Origin: Mycobacterium sp.
GTDB lineage: Bacteria > Actinomycetota > Actinomycetes > Mycobacteriales > Mycobacteriaceae
Direction: 5' to 3'
Assembly (NCBI GenBank): GCA_020438845.1
Contig: JAGQTV010000051.1
Coordinates: 1-64,000, forward strand
DNA length: 64,000 bases
The first letter of the stretch is position 1. Each line of letters begins with the position of its first letter. Shown here in pieces: positions 7,715-15,149 of the stretch. The notes beneath the pieces are model-generated. The model saw nothing but the letters and a program-made list of their open reading frames with translations, did not search any database and was not told where the DNA came from. Both the position numbers and the translations under genes were made by a program.

Positions 7715-8281
7715 TCAGCGCCGCAATCGCTCGATTCGGCGGTCGATGACCGACAGGGCGAATTCGGCCCAGCGGATGTTCTCTTGCTCGAGGGCGATAC
7801 CCCGCAACAAGGTCAGATACGGCCCAACCCGGTCGACCTCGCCGAGGTGGGCCTGTTCGCTGCGACCATCCAGCAGGCGCTCCCGCAGCCGCTCATAGCC
7901 GGCCAGTTTGGCCTTGGACTGGTCCAGTTTCTGGACGACCGCATTGCGTACCGCCGGGGCGTCCCGGTCCTCCATGGCCTGAACCTTGACCAGCATCTCG
8001 TCGCGGATGGCGGTCGGCTTCGGTGGTTCTGCTGCGAACCGGTGCAGCGCGGACCTGCCCGCCGGGGTGATTGCATGCAAGCGCTTGTTGGGCCGCCGCT
8101 CCTGCTGCACCACCCTGGTGTCGATCAGGCCCTCGGCAGCCATCCGATCCAACTCCCGATACAGCTGCTGCGGGGTCGCCATCCAGAAGTTCGCGATCGA
8201 AGCGTCGAACCCTTTCGCCAGGTCGTACCCGGAGGCCTCACCGTCCAGCAATGCCGCCAGAATCGCATGCCTCAGGGCCAT
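7715..8281 (-). CDS. PadR-family transcriptional regulator
   Basis: A 188-residue PadR protein: N-terminal winged helix (ALRHAILAALLDGEASGYDLAKGF, QLYRELDRMAAEGLI, GRSALHRFAAEP) and a C-terminal Vir-type helical dimerisation domain. It is divergent from the redox operon starting at 8389; the space between carries an inverted repeat (8300-8331). It likely represses that operon and itself. The effector is unknown. Confidence 0.92.
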   Translation of the reverse strand: MALRHAILAALLDGEASGYDLAKGFDASIANFWMATPQQLYRELDRMAAEGLIDTRVVQQERRPNKRLHAITPAGRSALHRFAAEPPKPTAIRDEMLVKVQAMEDRDAPAVRNAVVQKLDQSKAKLAGYERLRERLLDGRSEQAHLGEVDRVGPYLTLLRGIALEQENIRWAEFALSVIDRRIERLRR

Positions 8282-8299
8282 CAGGCCAAGTTAGCATCT

Positions 8300-8331
8300 A
8301 TACCCCATTTGTTGTATGGACATAGGGGTAT
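8300..8331. promoter_or_regulatory. Inverted repeat in the padR/redox-operon divergent promoter
   Basis: ATACCCC (8300-8306) and GGGGTAT (8325-8331) form 7-bp perfect arms 18 bp apart; between them lies TGTTGTATGGACA, with a TGT-N7-ACA symmetry that could fit PadR. The outer arms equal the half-sites of the CstR-type operators 1.2 kb away but with very different spacing. Confidence 0.5.
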
Positions 8332-8388
8332 CAACACGCTACCGTCGGCTTTTAGATAGTCAATTAGTTTGCCATGAGAGGCGACAGC

Positions 8389-8832
8389 ATGCATCCTTTC
8401 CGCGCAGCAGTCGAGGCCCGTGACGAGGCCGCGATGGAGGCCCAGTTGGCAGAGAACGTGGTGTTCACCAGTCCGGTGGCGTTCAAGCCCTATGTCGGCA
8501 AAGCGATCACCGCGGCGATCCTGCGCGGTGTAGTCCGGGTGTTCGATGAATTCAGATACGTGCGCGAGATCGCCCAAGGTCGCGATCACGCCCTGATCTT
8601 CGAGGCGACCGTGGACGGCAGGAAATGCACGGGATGCGATTTCCTGCACTTCAACGATGAGGGCAAGATCGACGACTTCATGGTGATGGTCCGGCCGTTG
8701 TCGGCGGCTACGGTCCTGGCCGCACGGATGGGCGAACAGTTCGACCGGATCTCCGCCGAGGCTGTCGCAGCCATCTCCGTGGCCGGGGCCGGGGCCGGGG
8801 CCGCACCCGGAGTCGAGGGCACCGGGGCGTGA
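8389..8832 (+). CDS. NTF2/SnoaL-like protein
   Basis: A 147-residue cone-fold protein of the NTF2/SnoaL type (MHPFRAAVEARDEAAMEAQ, ENVVFTSPVAF, DFLHFNDEGKIDDFMVMVRP). Such proteins bind or isomerise small hydrophobic substrates. The ATG at 8389 follows AGAGGCGACAGC; another ATG lies at 8374. The C-terminus ends in a Gly-Ala repeat from a 6-bp GCCGGG tandem. Its stop overlaps the next start by 4 bp (GTGA), so it is translationally coupled to the FAD oxidoreductase. Confidence 0.82.
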   Translation: MHPFRAAVEARDEAAMEAQLAENVVFTSPVAFKPYVGKAITAAILRGVVRVFDEFRYVREIAQGRDHALIFEATVDGRKCTGCDFLHFNDEGKIDDFMVMVRPLSAATVLAARMGEQFDRISAEAVAAISVAGAGAGAAPGVEGTGA

Positions 8833-10313
8833 GCGACTATGACGTGATCGTCGTCGGCGCGGGTAACGCGGGGCTGACCGCGGCTGCCACCTTGCAGCGC
8901 GCCGGCAAGCGGACCCTATTGCTGGAGCAGCACAACGTCCCCGGTGGCTGCGCAACCTCATTCCGCCGCGGCCGCTTCGAGTTCGAGGTTGCCCTGCACC
9001 AATTGTCCGGCGTCGGTACCGAAGGTCAGCCGATGTCGCTGCGGGAGGGGCTTTTTGCCCAACTCGGCATCGCCGACAAGCTGGATTTCGTTCAGGAGCA
9101 TGAGCTTTACCGCGCCGTCATCCCCGGGCAATTGGACCTGACGCTGCCCGCCGACTGGGACGGCGCCGTCGACGCCATCGAGGCGGCCTTCCCCGGTAAC
9201 CGTGACCGGGCCGCCAAGTTTTTCGAACTCCTCCAACAGGTCACCTTCTGGCAGGTGGCCGCCATGCGCGGAATGCCCGTCGACCAGGTCGACCCGGTGC
9301 TGTTCAAATACGGATTGCGTCCCGCCAAGGAGGTACTCGACGAGTACTTCGACGACGACCGACTCAAATGCGCCCTCGGCATCTACTGGACCTACCTCGG
9401 GCAGCCACCGTCGAAGCTGCCGTTTCAGGATCTTGCGCTGACACTCTTCGCCTATTTCGCGTTCAAGCCGTGGCACATTCGTGGCGGCTCGCAGGCGATG
9501 TCGGAAGCCATCCTCGATTCCTTCCTGGCCGCGGGCGGTGAGGTCCGTTTCAACACGGCGGTTCGGGCGATCCTCACCGACGGCGGCCGAGTCATCGGCG
9601 CACGCCTCGACGATGCCGAGGAGGTGACCGCGCCCGACCTGGTCTCCAACATCTCGCTTCCGACCACCTATCGCATGGTCGAGGGCGTCGAGGTGCCCGC
9701 GGCGGTGCGGGCCGACCTCGCCACCCGCCGGATCGGAGTTTCCGGCTTCCTCCTGCACATGGGCCTGGACGCCACACCCGCTGAACTCGGCTTTACCACG
9801 AGCACCACCTTCGTCAACCGAGATACCGACGACGACCGCACCTACGACACCTGGCGGACGCTGGAACCGGTCCGTGGCGTCTGCGTCAGCACCTACGACA
9901 TCGCCCCGATCGGGTTCGCTCCGACTGGCGCCACCCATGTGAGCTTGGTGACCCTGCAGTACGCCGACGTCTGGCGTGACATCCCGCCCTCGGAGTACGC
10001 ACGAACCAAATTCGCCTACGCCGAAACACTTCTCGACCTGTGCGAGGCGGTCACCCCGGACATCCGGGATGTCATCGAGGAGGTCGACGTGGCGACACCG
10101 CTGACCGTGATGCACTACCTCGGCCACCCGGGCGGGGCGATCTACGGCTACGACCAGGACGCCACCGAAGGCTGGCTGTTCCGCAACAGCGAACGCGAAA
10201 CCGGCATCCCGGGACTGCATCTGGCCGGTTCGTGGTCCGGCATGGGCGGTTTCCAGCCCACCCTCGAGTCGGGCGCGCGAGTCGCCCGCCGACTGCTGCG
10301 GAGTGCCCTGTGA
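8829..10313 (+). CDS. CrtI/RetSat-like FAD-dependent oxidoreductase
   Basis: A 494-residue flavoprotein of the phytoene desaturase/retinol saturase class: N-terminal dinucleotide fold VIVVGAGNAGLTAAATL, LLLEQHNVPGGCATSF, and the C-terminal FAD signature GLHLAGSWSGMGGFQPTLESG. It probably saturates, desaturates or isomerises an isoprenoid or polyunsaturated lipid. It overlaps both neighbours by 4 bp (GTGA), so the NTF2-like protein, this enzyme and the reductase are made as a coupled unit. No carotenoid synthesis gene is nearby. Confidence 0.88.
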   Translation: MSDYDVIVVGAGNAGLTAAATLQRAGKRTLLLEQHNVPGGCATSFRRGRFEFEVALHQLSGVGTEGQPMSLREGLFAQLGIADKLDFVQEHELYRAVIPGQLDLTLPADWDGAVDAIEAAFPGNRDRAAKFFELLQQVTFWQVAAMRGMPVDQVDPVLFKYGLRPAKEVLDEYFDDDRLKCALGIYWTYLGQPPSKLPFQDLALTLFAYFAFKPWHIRGGSQAMSEAILDSFLAAGGEVRFNTAVRAILTDGGRVIGARLDDAEEVTAPDLVSNISLPTTYRMVEGVEVPAAVRADLATRRIGVSGFLLHMGLDATPAELGFTTSTTFVNRDTDDDRTYDTWRTLEPVRGVCVSTYDIAPIGFAPTGATHVSLVTLQYADVWRDIPPSEYARTKFAYAETLLDLCEAVTPDIRDVIEEVDVATPLTVMHYLGHPGGAIYGYDQDATEGWLFRNSERETGIPGLHLAGSWSGMGGFQPTLESGARVARRLLRSAL

Positions 10314-10354
10314 ACTCCCCCGCTGTGAATTCTCCCGCCGTGAATTCCCCCGCG
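10310..10354 (+). repeat. 15-bp triplicate at the reductase start
   Basis: GTGAACTCCCCCGCT, GTGAATTCTCCCGCC and GTGAATTCCCCCGCG in tandem, encoding (V)NSPA three times. Each unit supplies an in-frame GTG; the first overlaps the preceding stop codon. Confidence 0.92.
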
Positions 10355-11458
10355 GCGAACCCACTGACCGAGAGATTCGACGGCGCCGCCGAGGTTCTCG
10401 ATGAGATCGCCGCACGGAACCCCGATACCCGCGACTACCTCTCCGAGACCCGGCGGATCGTCGGCACCTACCACCCGCGGCGGCTGCACCTGATCGTTGC
10501 CGGGATTATCGACGAGACTGCGACCACCAAGACCTTCCAGCTCAAAGGTGTTGATCGCGAAGAGCTTCCGCCGTTCATGGCCGGGCAGTACGTCAACGTG
10601 TTCCTCGACGGGACCAGTCGTCCGTTCGCCATCTCGTCGAGCCCCACCGGCTTACACCACTACGACCTCACCGTCCGCCGAGTTCCCGGCGGACGGATCT
10701 CCAACATGCTCATCGACACCGTCAGCGTCGGGGAGATCCTGACGACCACCGGGCCGATGGGAACCTTCTTCCACAACCCGCTCTTCCATGGCTCCGACGT
10801 GGTGTTCCTGGCGGGCGGCTCGGGCGTGGCACCCGCGATGAGCATGATCCGCGAGATCGCCGACCGCGGACTGGACCGCCGCTTCCGCCTGCTGTATGGA
10901 TCACGAGAAGCCGACGACATCATCTTCCATGCGGAGTTGGATCAACTGGCCGGCGCGCACCCGAATATCCACGTCCACCACGTCATCGGCGATCTGCTGA
11001 CCGCCGACACCATCACCGAGTTGGTCGGGGATCTCGACGGACGCATGGTCTACGTGTGCGGCCCGCAGGTGTTCTATCCGTTCGCACTGGAGCAGTTGAC
11101 CGCTCTCGGGCAGCCGCGCCGCCGGATCCGGTTCGAGGCCAACGGCGCTCCGGCCGATCCCACGGCCGAACCTGACTGGCCCACCGGCGTGGATGCCGAA
11201 GGCGAGGTCACCATCACGATCGGCGGTAGCTCATTTCGAACCCCCCGCAACCGACCACTGCTGGACGCACTGGAGGACAACGGCATTCGCCCGGAGGTGG
11301 CCTGCCGATCCGGCGAGTGCAGCCTGTGCCGGGTGCGGGTGTGCGAGGGCCGGGTATACACCGCCCCGCAGGCCAAGTTGCGCATGTCCGATACCCGTTC
11401 CGGTTACACCCACTCCTGCGTCGCCTACCCGATCAGCGATGTGGAACTCGAGTTCTGA
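10310..11458 (+). CDS. Flavin/2Fe-2S oxidoreductase with repeated GTG start region
   Basis: A 382-residue electron-transfer protein in the dioxygenase-reductase style: FAD-binding beta-barrel (GQYVNVFLDGTSRPFAISS near residue 85), NAD-binding FLAGGSGVAPAMSMI near 165 and VYVCGP near 250, and a C-terminal plant-type ferredoxin domain with CRSGECSLCRVRV plus a later Cys (HSCVAYP). It should carry electrons from NAD(P)H to a partner, plausibly the coupled CrtI-like enzyme. The N-terminus is odd: a 15-bp unit is repeated three times in frame and each copy begins with GTG (10310, 10325, 10340), giving three possible starts. Confidence 0.9.
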   Translation: MNSPAVNSPAVNSPAANPLTERFDGAAEVLDEIAARNPDTRDYLSETRRIVGTYHPRRLHLIVAGIIDETATTKTFQLKGVDREELPPFMAGQYVNVFLDGTSRPFAISSSPTGLHHYDLTVRRVPGGRISNMLIDTVSVGEILTTTGPMGTFFHNPLFHGSDVVFLAGGSGVAPAMSMIREIADRGLDRRFRLLYGSREADDIIFHAELDQLAGAHPNIHVHHVIGDLLTADTITELVGDLDGRMVYVCGPQVFYPFALEQLTALGQPRRRIRFEANGAPADPTAEPDWPTGVDAEGEVTITIGGSSFRTPRNRPLLDALEDNGIRPEVACRSGECSLCRVRVCEGRVYTAPQAKLRMSDTRSGYTHSCVAYPISDVELEF

Positions 11459-11492
11459 GGCTTCTGAAGCTCCCGCGAACCCCTAATACTTT

Positions 11493-11551
11493 TGCCCACC
11501 TTCGAGCGACACTTTTCCGCCCGCGTCGCAGTTGTCGCTCAGAGGTGGGCA
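11493..11551. other. Long imperfect hairpin downstream of the redox operon
   Basis: TGCCCACCTTCGAGCGACA (11493-11511) pairs with TGTCGCTCAGAGGTGGGCA (11533-11551), 17 of 19 positions, around a 21-nt loop. It lies between convergent genes (reductase plus, phosphotransferase minus). It could be a bidirectional terminator or a copy of an interspersed palindromic element; there is no T-run. Confidence 0.75.
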
Positions 11552-11574
11552 CTTGCACTGTGCACTCGGACAGG

Positions 11575-11619
11575 CGGCATCCGGGCGGGCGGCATCCGGG
11601 CGGGCGGCATCCCCACGGG
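11575..11619. repeat. 15-bp tandem repeat, three copies
   Basis: CGGCATCCGGGCGGG twice (11575-11589, 11590-11604), then CGGCATCCCCACGGG (11605-11619). It is intergenic, between the hairpin and the end of the phosphotransferase gene. Confidence 0.92.
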
Positions 11620-11634
11620 CGCTTCCGGATCAGC

Positions 11635-12708
11635 TCAAGTGAACGGGTTCCCACCGCCGGCGACAGCAGTGCCCAGCCCCATCAGGGTTACCGCCGAATT
11701 GTGCAGCCGCTCCCCCGCCTCCCGGGTCGCCCGTCCAGCCAGATGGCGCGCCCAGGTGCCTTCGATGACCACGCCGAGTTTCAGACAGGCCAGCGCCAGA
11801 TACCAGTCGAGATGATCGGTGTGCCGGCCGCCGGCCCGCCGGTAAGCCTCCAGCAGTTCACCGCGTTGCGCCAGCCCCCCTAGTTCGGCCAGATACCCGG
11901 CCGACCCCAGCGGATCGGGCGGAACCGGCCAGCACACCAGCATCCAGCCCAGATCCAATAGCGGGTCCCCCACGGTGCACATCTCCCAGTCGACGAAGGC
12001 CGCCACCTGCGGTTCCCCGCGGCACAACATGGTGTTGTTGAGGTGGATGTCGCCGTGCACGATTCCCGGCACGTAGCCGGTTGGCCGGTTGGCCTCCAAC
12101 CAGTCGCAGAGTTCGTCGACCCCGGGCAGCGAGTGGTGATCGTAACCATCCTGGGCCCGGTAAGCGGCAACAGCCGACCGCCATTGTGGCACTTGGCGTT
12201 CCAAAAACGAACCAGGACGCTTCCACTCCGCCAACGGGCTGCCCTCCCAGCTGGCGCGGCTCAATCGCGCGACGTCGGCGGCGTAGTTCAGGCCAACGCG
12301 ATGGCGCATCACCGGATCCCGCACGTAGGCTCCGGCGATCTCGTTGCCCGGGTTGAAGCCGTCGACCTCCTCCATGAGGTAGAACACGACGCCGAGGACG
12401 TCGAGGTCCTCGCAGGCGGCGACGATCGCAGGATGTGGGACGGCACTTCCGGCCAGCGTTCGCAGCACTGCGATTTCGCGTTGCATGGTGCGGTCGCTGT
12501 TCGGCCGCGGATGCGGCGGCGGCCGGCGCAACACCAGGCGTCGGCCATCGATGCGCAGCCTTACCACGACATTCTGCGAACCACCGGCCAACGGCACAAC
12601 GTCGGTGACCGTCGAACCCAGACCCTGCCCGCGAACCCAACCGATCAGCGCAGCAATCGCTGCGTCGTCCAGTGTGCCGGTGACGCCGGGCACCATCGGC
12701 TCGGGCAC
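11635..12708 (-). CDS. APH-like phosphotransferase family protein
   Basis: A 357-residue aminoglycoside-phosphotransferase-fold protein: N-terminal lobe VVPLAGGSQNVVVRLR with Arg/Lys-rich ATP contact, catalytic loop IVHGDIHLNNTM near residue 203, and FVDWEMCTVGDPLLDLGW (metal-binding Asp). In mycobacteria this subfamily usually sits beside acyl-CoA dehydrogenases and may act on acyl or hydroxyl substrates, not antibiotics. Here it begins 3 bp after the hypE stop, at the end of the hypFCDE arm. Whether it has any hydrogenase link is unknown. Confidence 0.88.
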   Translation of the reverse strand: MPEPMVPGVTGTLDDAAIAALIGWVRGQGLGSTVTDVVPLAGGSQNVVVRLRIDGRRLVLRRPPPHPRPNSDRTMQREIAVLRTLAGSAVPHPAIVAACEDLDVLGVVFYLMEEVDGFNPGNEIAGAYVRDPVMRHRVGLNYAADVARLSRASWEGSPLAEWKRPGSFLERQVPQWRSAVAAYRAQDGYDHHSLPGVDELCDWLEANRPTGYVPGIVHGDIHLNNTMLCRGEPQVAAFVDWEMCTVGDPLLDLGWMLVCWPVPPDPLGSAGYLAELGGLAQRGELLEAYRRAGGRHTDHLDWYLALACLKLGVVIEGTWARHLAGRATREAGERLHNSAVTLMGLGTAVAGGGNPFT

Positions 12709-12711
12709 GGT

Positions 12712-13788
12712 TCAGCAGATCCGCGGAAGCTGCTCGCCCAGTTCGCGTTCCACCACTCGCGTGGTTCCGAACGGCGTGCGAACGACGACCATGCCGGGGT
12801 GCTCGTCGACCGCTCGGCCGATCACGACGGCACCAGCTCCCTCGGGACGGGATCGCATGGCCGTCAGCACCGTCTCACTGTGGGCAGGGTCGACGAAAGC
12901 CACCATCTTGCCCTCGTTGGCCACTTGCATAGGATCCAGACCGAGGAAGCCACATGCCGAGGCGACAGTATCGGGCACCGGGATGCACCGCTCGTCGAGC
13001 TCCACGCCGACGGCTGCGGTCCGGGCGATCTCGACGACCGCTGCCACCAACCCGCCGCGGGTCGGATCCCGCAGGGCATGAACGGCATTCGGGTCGGGAA
13101 CTGCCGCCAGCATGGCCGCAACCAACCGATGCAAAGGGGCGCTGTCGGTGGTCACCGCGGTGCCGAAGTCGATGCCCTCACGCACGCTCATGATCGCTAC
13201 ACCGTGCTCGCCGATGTTTCCGGAGACGATGACGTGATCACCTGGGCGTGCCTGCTCCGGGCCGATCCGCACCCCCTCAGGGATGACGCCGACGCCGGCG
13301 GTGTTGACGAAAAGCCCGTCGGCACCTCCTCTTCCGACGACTTTGGTGTCACCGGTGACGATCCCGACGCCCGCGTCGGCAGCCGCCTTGCCCATCGCCG
13401 CGACGACCGCAGCGAGGACTTCGAGTTCCAAACCCTCTTCGAGGATGAAGCCGGCGGTCAGCCCGATGGGCTGGGCCCCGCTGCAGGCAAGGTCGTTGAT
13501 GGTTCCGTTGACGGCGAGGTCGCCGATGTTGCCGCCAGGGAAGAACAGCGGGTTGACGACGTAGGAGTCGGTGGTCAGGGCGATGCGCCCGCCGTGAGCG
13601 TGGAGTACCGCGGAGTCGCGCGACGGACCACCCGCCGATCCGAATGCAGGTAGAAAAAGGTTCTCGATGAGTTCCTCGGACAGAATGCCCCCGCCGCCGT
13701 GTCCCATGACGATGCGTTTGGTTTCACGCAACGGCAGGGGACACACCCAGGTGGTGGGGTCGGGAAGTTGCCCCTCCGGATCAGACAC
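12712..13788 (-). CDS. hypE: Hydrogenase maturation protein HypE
   Basis: HypE takes a carbamoyl group from HypF and dehydrates it to a thiocyanate on its C-terminal Cys, providing CN ligands for [NiFe] hydrogenase iron. The protein ends in the essential PRIC, has VMGHGGGG near the start, TTDSYVV, and [10 protein letters not shown] chose the GTG at 13788 (358 residues): it overlaps the hypD stop by 8 bp, and longer versions would run deeper into hypD. It is part of hypF-hypC-hypD-hypE. Confidence 0.95.
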   Translation of the reverse strand: MSDPEGQLPDPTTWVCPLPLRETKRIVMGHGGGGILSEELIENLFLPAFGSAGGPSRDSAVLHAHGGRIALTTDSYVVNPLFFPGGNIGDLAVNGTINDLACSGAQPIGLTAGFILEEGLELEVLAAVVAAMGKAAADAGVGIVTGDTKVVGRGGADGLFVNTAGVGVIPEGVRIGPEQARPGDHVIVSGNIGEHGVAIMSVREGIDFGTAVTTDSAPLHRLVAAMLAAVPDPNAVHALRDPTRGGLVAAVVEIARTAAVGVELDERCIPVPDTVASACGFLGLDPMQVANEGKMVAFVDPAHSETVLTAMRSRPEGAGAVVIGRAVDEHPGMVVVRTPFGTTRVVERELGEQLPRIC

Positions 13789-14884
13789 GCGACGCAGATT
13801 CCAGCCGCCGGAACTGGTAGTACGCCGCACACGCACCCTCGCTGGACACCATCGTCGCCCCCAACGGTGTGCGGGGCGTGCAGGTGGTCCCGAAGGCCGG
13901 GCACTGGTTGGGCTTCAGGAGACCCTGCAGCACCTCGCCGGCATGACACTCGGCGGATTCCTGCACCGTCAGGTCGGCCACCCCGAACCTGCGCTCGGCG
14001 TCAAATCCAGCGTATTTGGGAGAAAGCGTCCAGCCCGATTGCGGGATCATCCCGATGCCGCGCCACTGCCGATCGGTCACCACGAAAACATCTGCCAACG
14101 CCTGCTGTGCCACGGTGTTGCCCGTCGCCGTGACCGCCCGCGGGTAGGCGTTGCGCAGTTCGGCCTTCCCGGACTCGAGCAACCCCACCACCTGCCGCAC
14201 TCCCTCGAGAAGGTCCAGGGGCTCGAAACCGGTGACCACGATAGGAACCCCGAACCTCTCGACCAGCGGCCCGTATTCACCCGTGCCCATGACCGTGCAG
14301 ACATGACCCGCGGCGAGGAAGCCCTGCACCCGGTTGGCCGGCGACGACAGGATCGCCGACATGGCGGGCGGCACCAGTACGTGGGACACCAGAACCGAGA
14401 AGTTGGTCAGGCCCAGGCGCTGGCCATGCAAGACCGACATCGCGTTGGCCGGTGCGGTGGTCTCGAAACCGACGCCGAAGAACACCACCTCCTTGTCGGG
14501 GTTATCGGCAGCGATGCGGGTCGCGTCCAGGGGCGAGTAGACGATGCGCACGTCGCCCCCTCGGGCCCGGACACTGAACAGGTCCTGGTTGCTCCCAGGG
14601 ACGCGCAGCATATCGCCGAACGAGCAGAAGATGACGTCGTCGCGGGCGGCGATCTCCAGCGCCCGGTCAATCATCTCCAACGGGGTGACGCATACCGGGC
14701 AGCCCGGACCGTGGATGAATTCAACTGCGCCCTCTAGCAATTGGTCGATGCCGTTGCGGATGATCGAGTGGGTCTGGCCACCGCAGACCTCCATGACCGT
14801 CCAGTTGCGGGTAGCCGTGCGGCGGATGGACTCGACCAGTGCCTTGGCGGCCAACGGGTCCCGGAACTCGTCGAGGTACTTCAT
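13781..14884 (-). CDS. hypD: Hydrogenase maturation protein HypD
   Basis: HypD is a 4Fe-4S scaffold that with HypC assembles the Fe(CN)2CO unit. Family motifs are intact: [10 protein letters not shown] near residue 33, [10 protein letters not shown] near 63, and [10 protein letters not shown], with a Cys-containing C-terminal region ([24 protein letters not shown]). The product from the ATG at 14884 is 367 residues, normal for HypD. It starts 4 bp after hypC and its end overlaps hypE. Confidence 0.96.
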   Translation of the reverse strand: MKYLDEFRDPLAAKALVESIRRTATRNWTVMEVCGGQTHSIIRNGIDQLLEGAVEFIHGPGCPVCVTPLEMIDRALEIAARDDVIFCSFGDMLRVPGSNQDLFSVRARGGDVRIVYSPLDATRIAADNPDKEVVFFGVGFETTAPANAMSVLHGQRLGLTNFSVLVSHVLVPPAMSAILSSPANRVQGFLAAGHVCTVMGTGEYGPLVERFGVPIVVTGFEPLDLLEGVRQVVGLLESGKAELRNAYPRAVTATGNTVAQQALADVFVVTDRQWRGIGMIPQSGWTLSPKYAGFDAERRFGVADLTVQESAECHAGEVLQGLLKPNQCPAFGTTCTPRTPLGATMVSSEGACAAYYQFRRLESASRV

Positions 14885-14888
14885 GGCC

Positions 14889-15149
14889 TCACGCCCCCAA
14901 CTCCCCGGCTCCCAATTCCTCGGCGAGGATCCCGAGATCGGCGAACATCTGCAGGGTCTCGTTGGCCGAGGCCTCGTCCAGACGGGTGATCGCGAATCCG
15001 GCATGGACGATCGTGTATTCACCGATCTCCATGTCGGGCAGGTAAGCCAGGCACACCGTCTTGGTGGTGCCGCCGAAGTCAACCGTCGACATCCGGGTGC
15101 CGGCCTCTTCCCAGATCTCGATCACCTTCCCGGGGATTCCGAGGCACAT
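14889..15149 (-). CDS. hypC: Hydrogenase maturation chaperone HypC
   Basis: An 86-residue HypC/HybG chaperone starting MCLGIPGKV, with the essential Cys2, and [21 protein letters not shown]. HypC shuttles the Fe(CN)2CO moiety from HypD to the hydrogenase large subunit. Its start overlaps the end of hypF by 28 bp and it is followed by hypD after 4 bp. Confidence 0.96.
   Translation of the reverse strand: MCLGIPGKVIEIWEEAGTRMSTVDFGGTTKTVCLAYLPDMEIGEYTIVHAGFAITRLDEASANETLQMFADLGILAEELGAGELGA

Noticed and set aside
11635-12708. Aminoglycoside resistance kinase
   Set aside because: Belongs to the broad mycobacterial APH-fold family associated with acyl-CoA metabolism; no resistance context.
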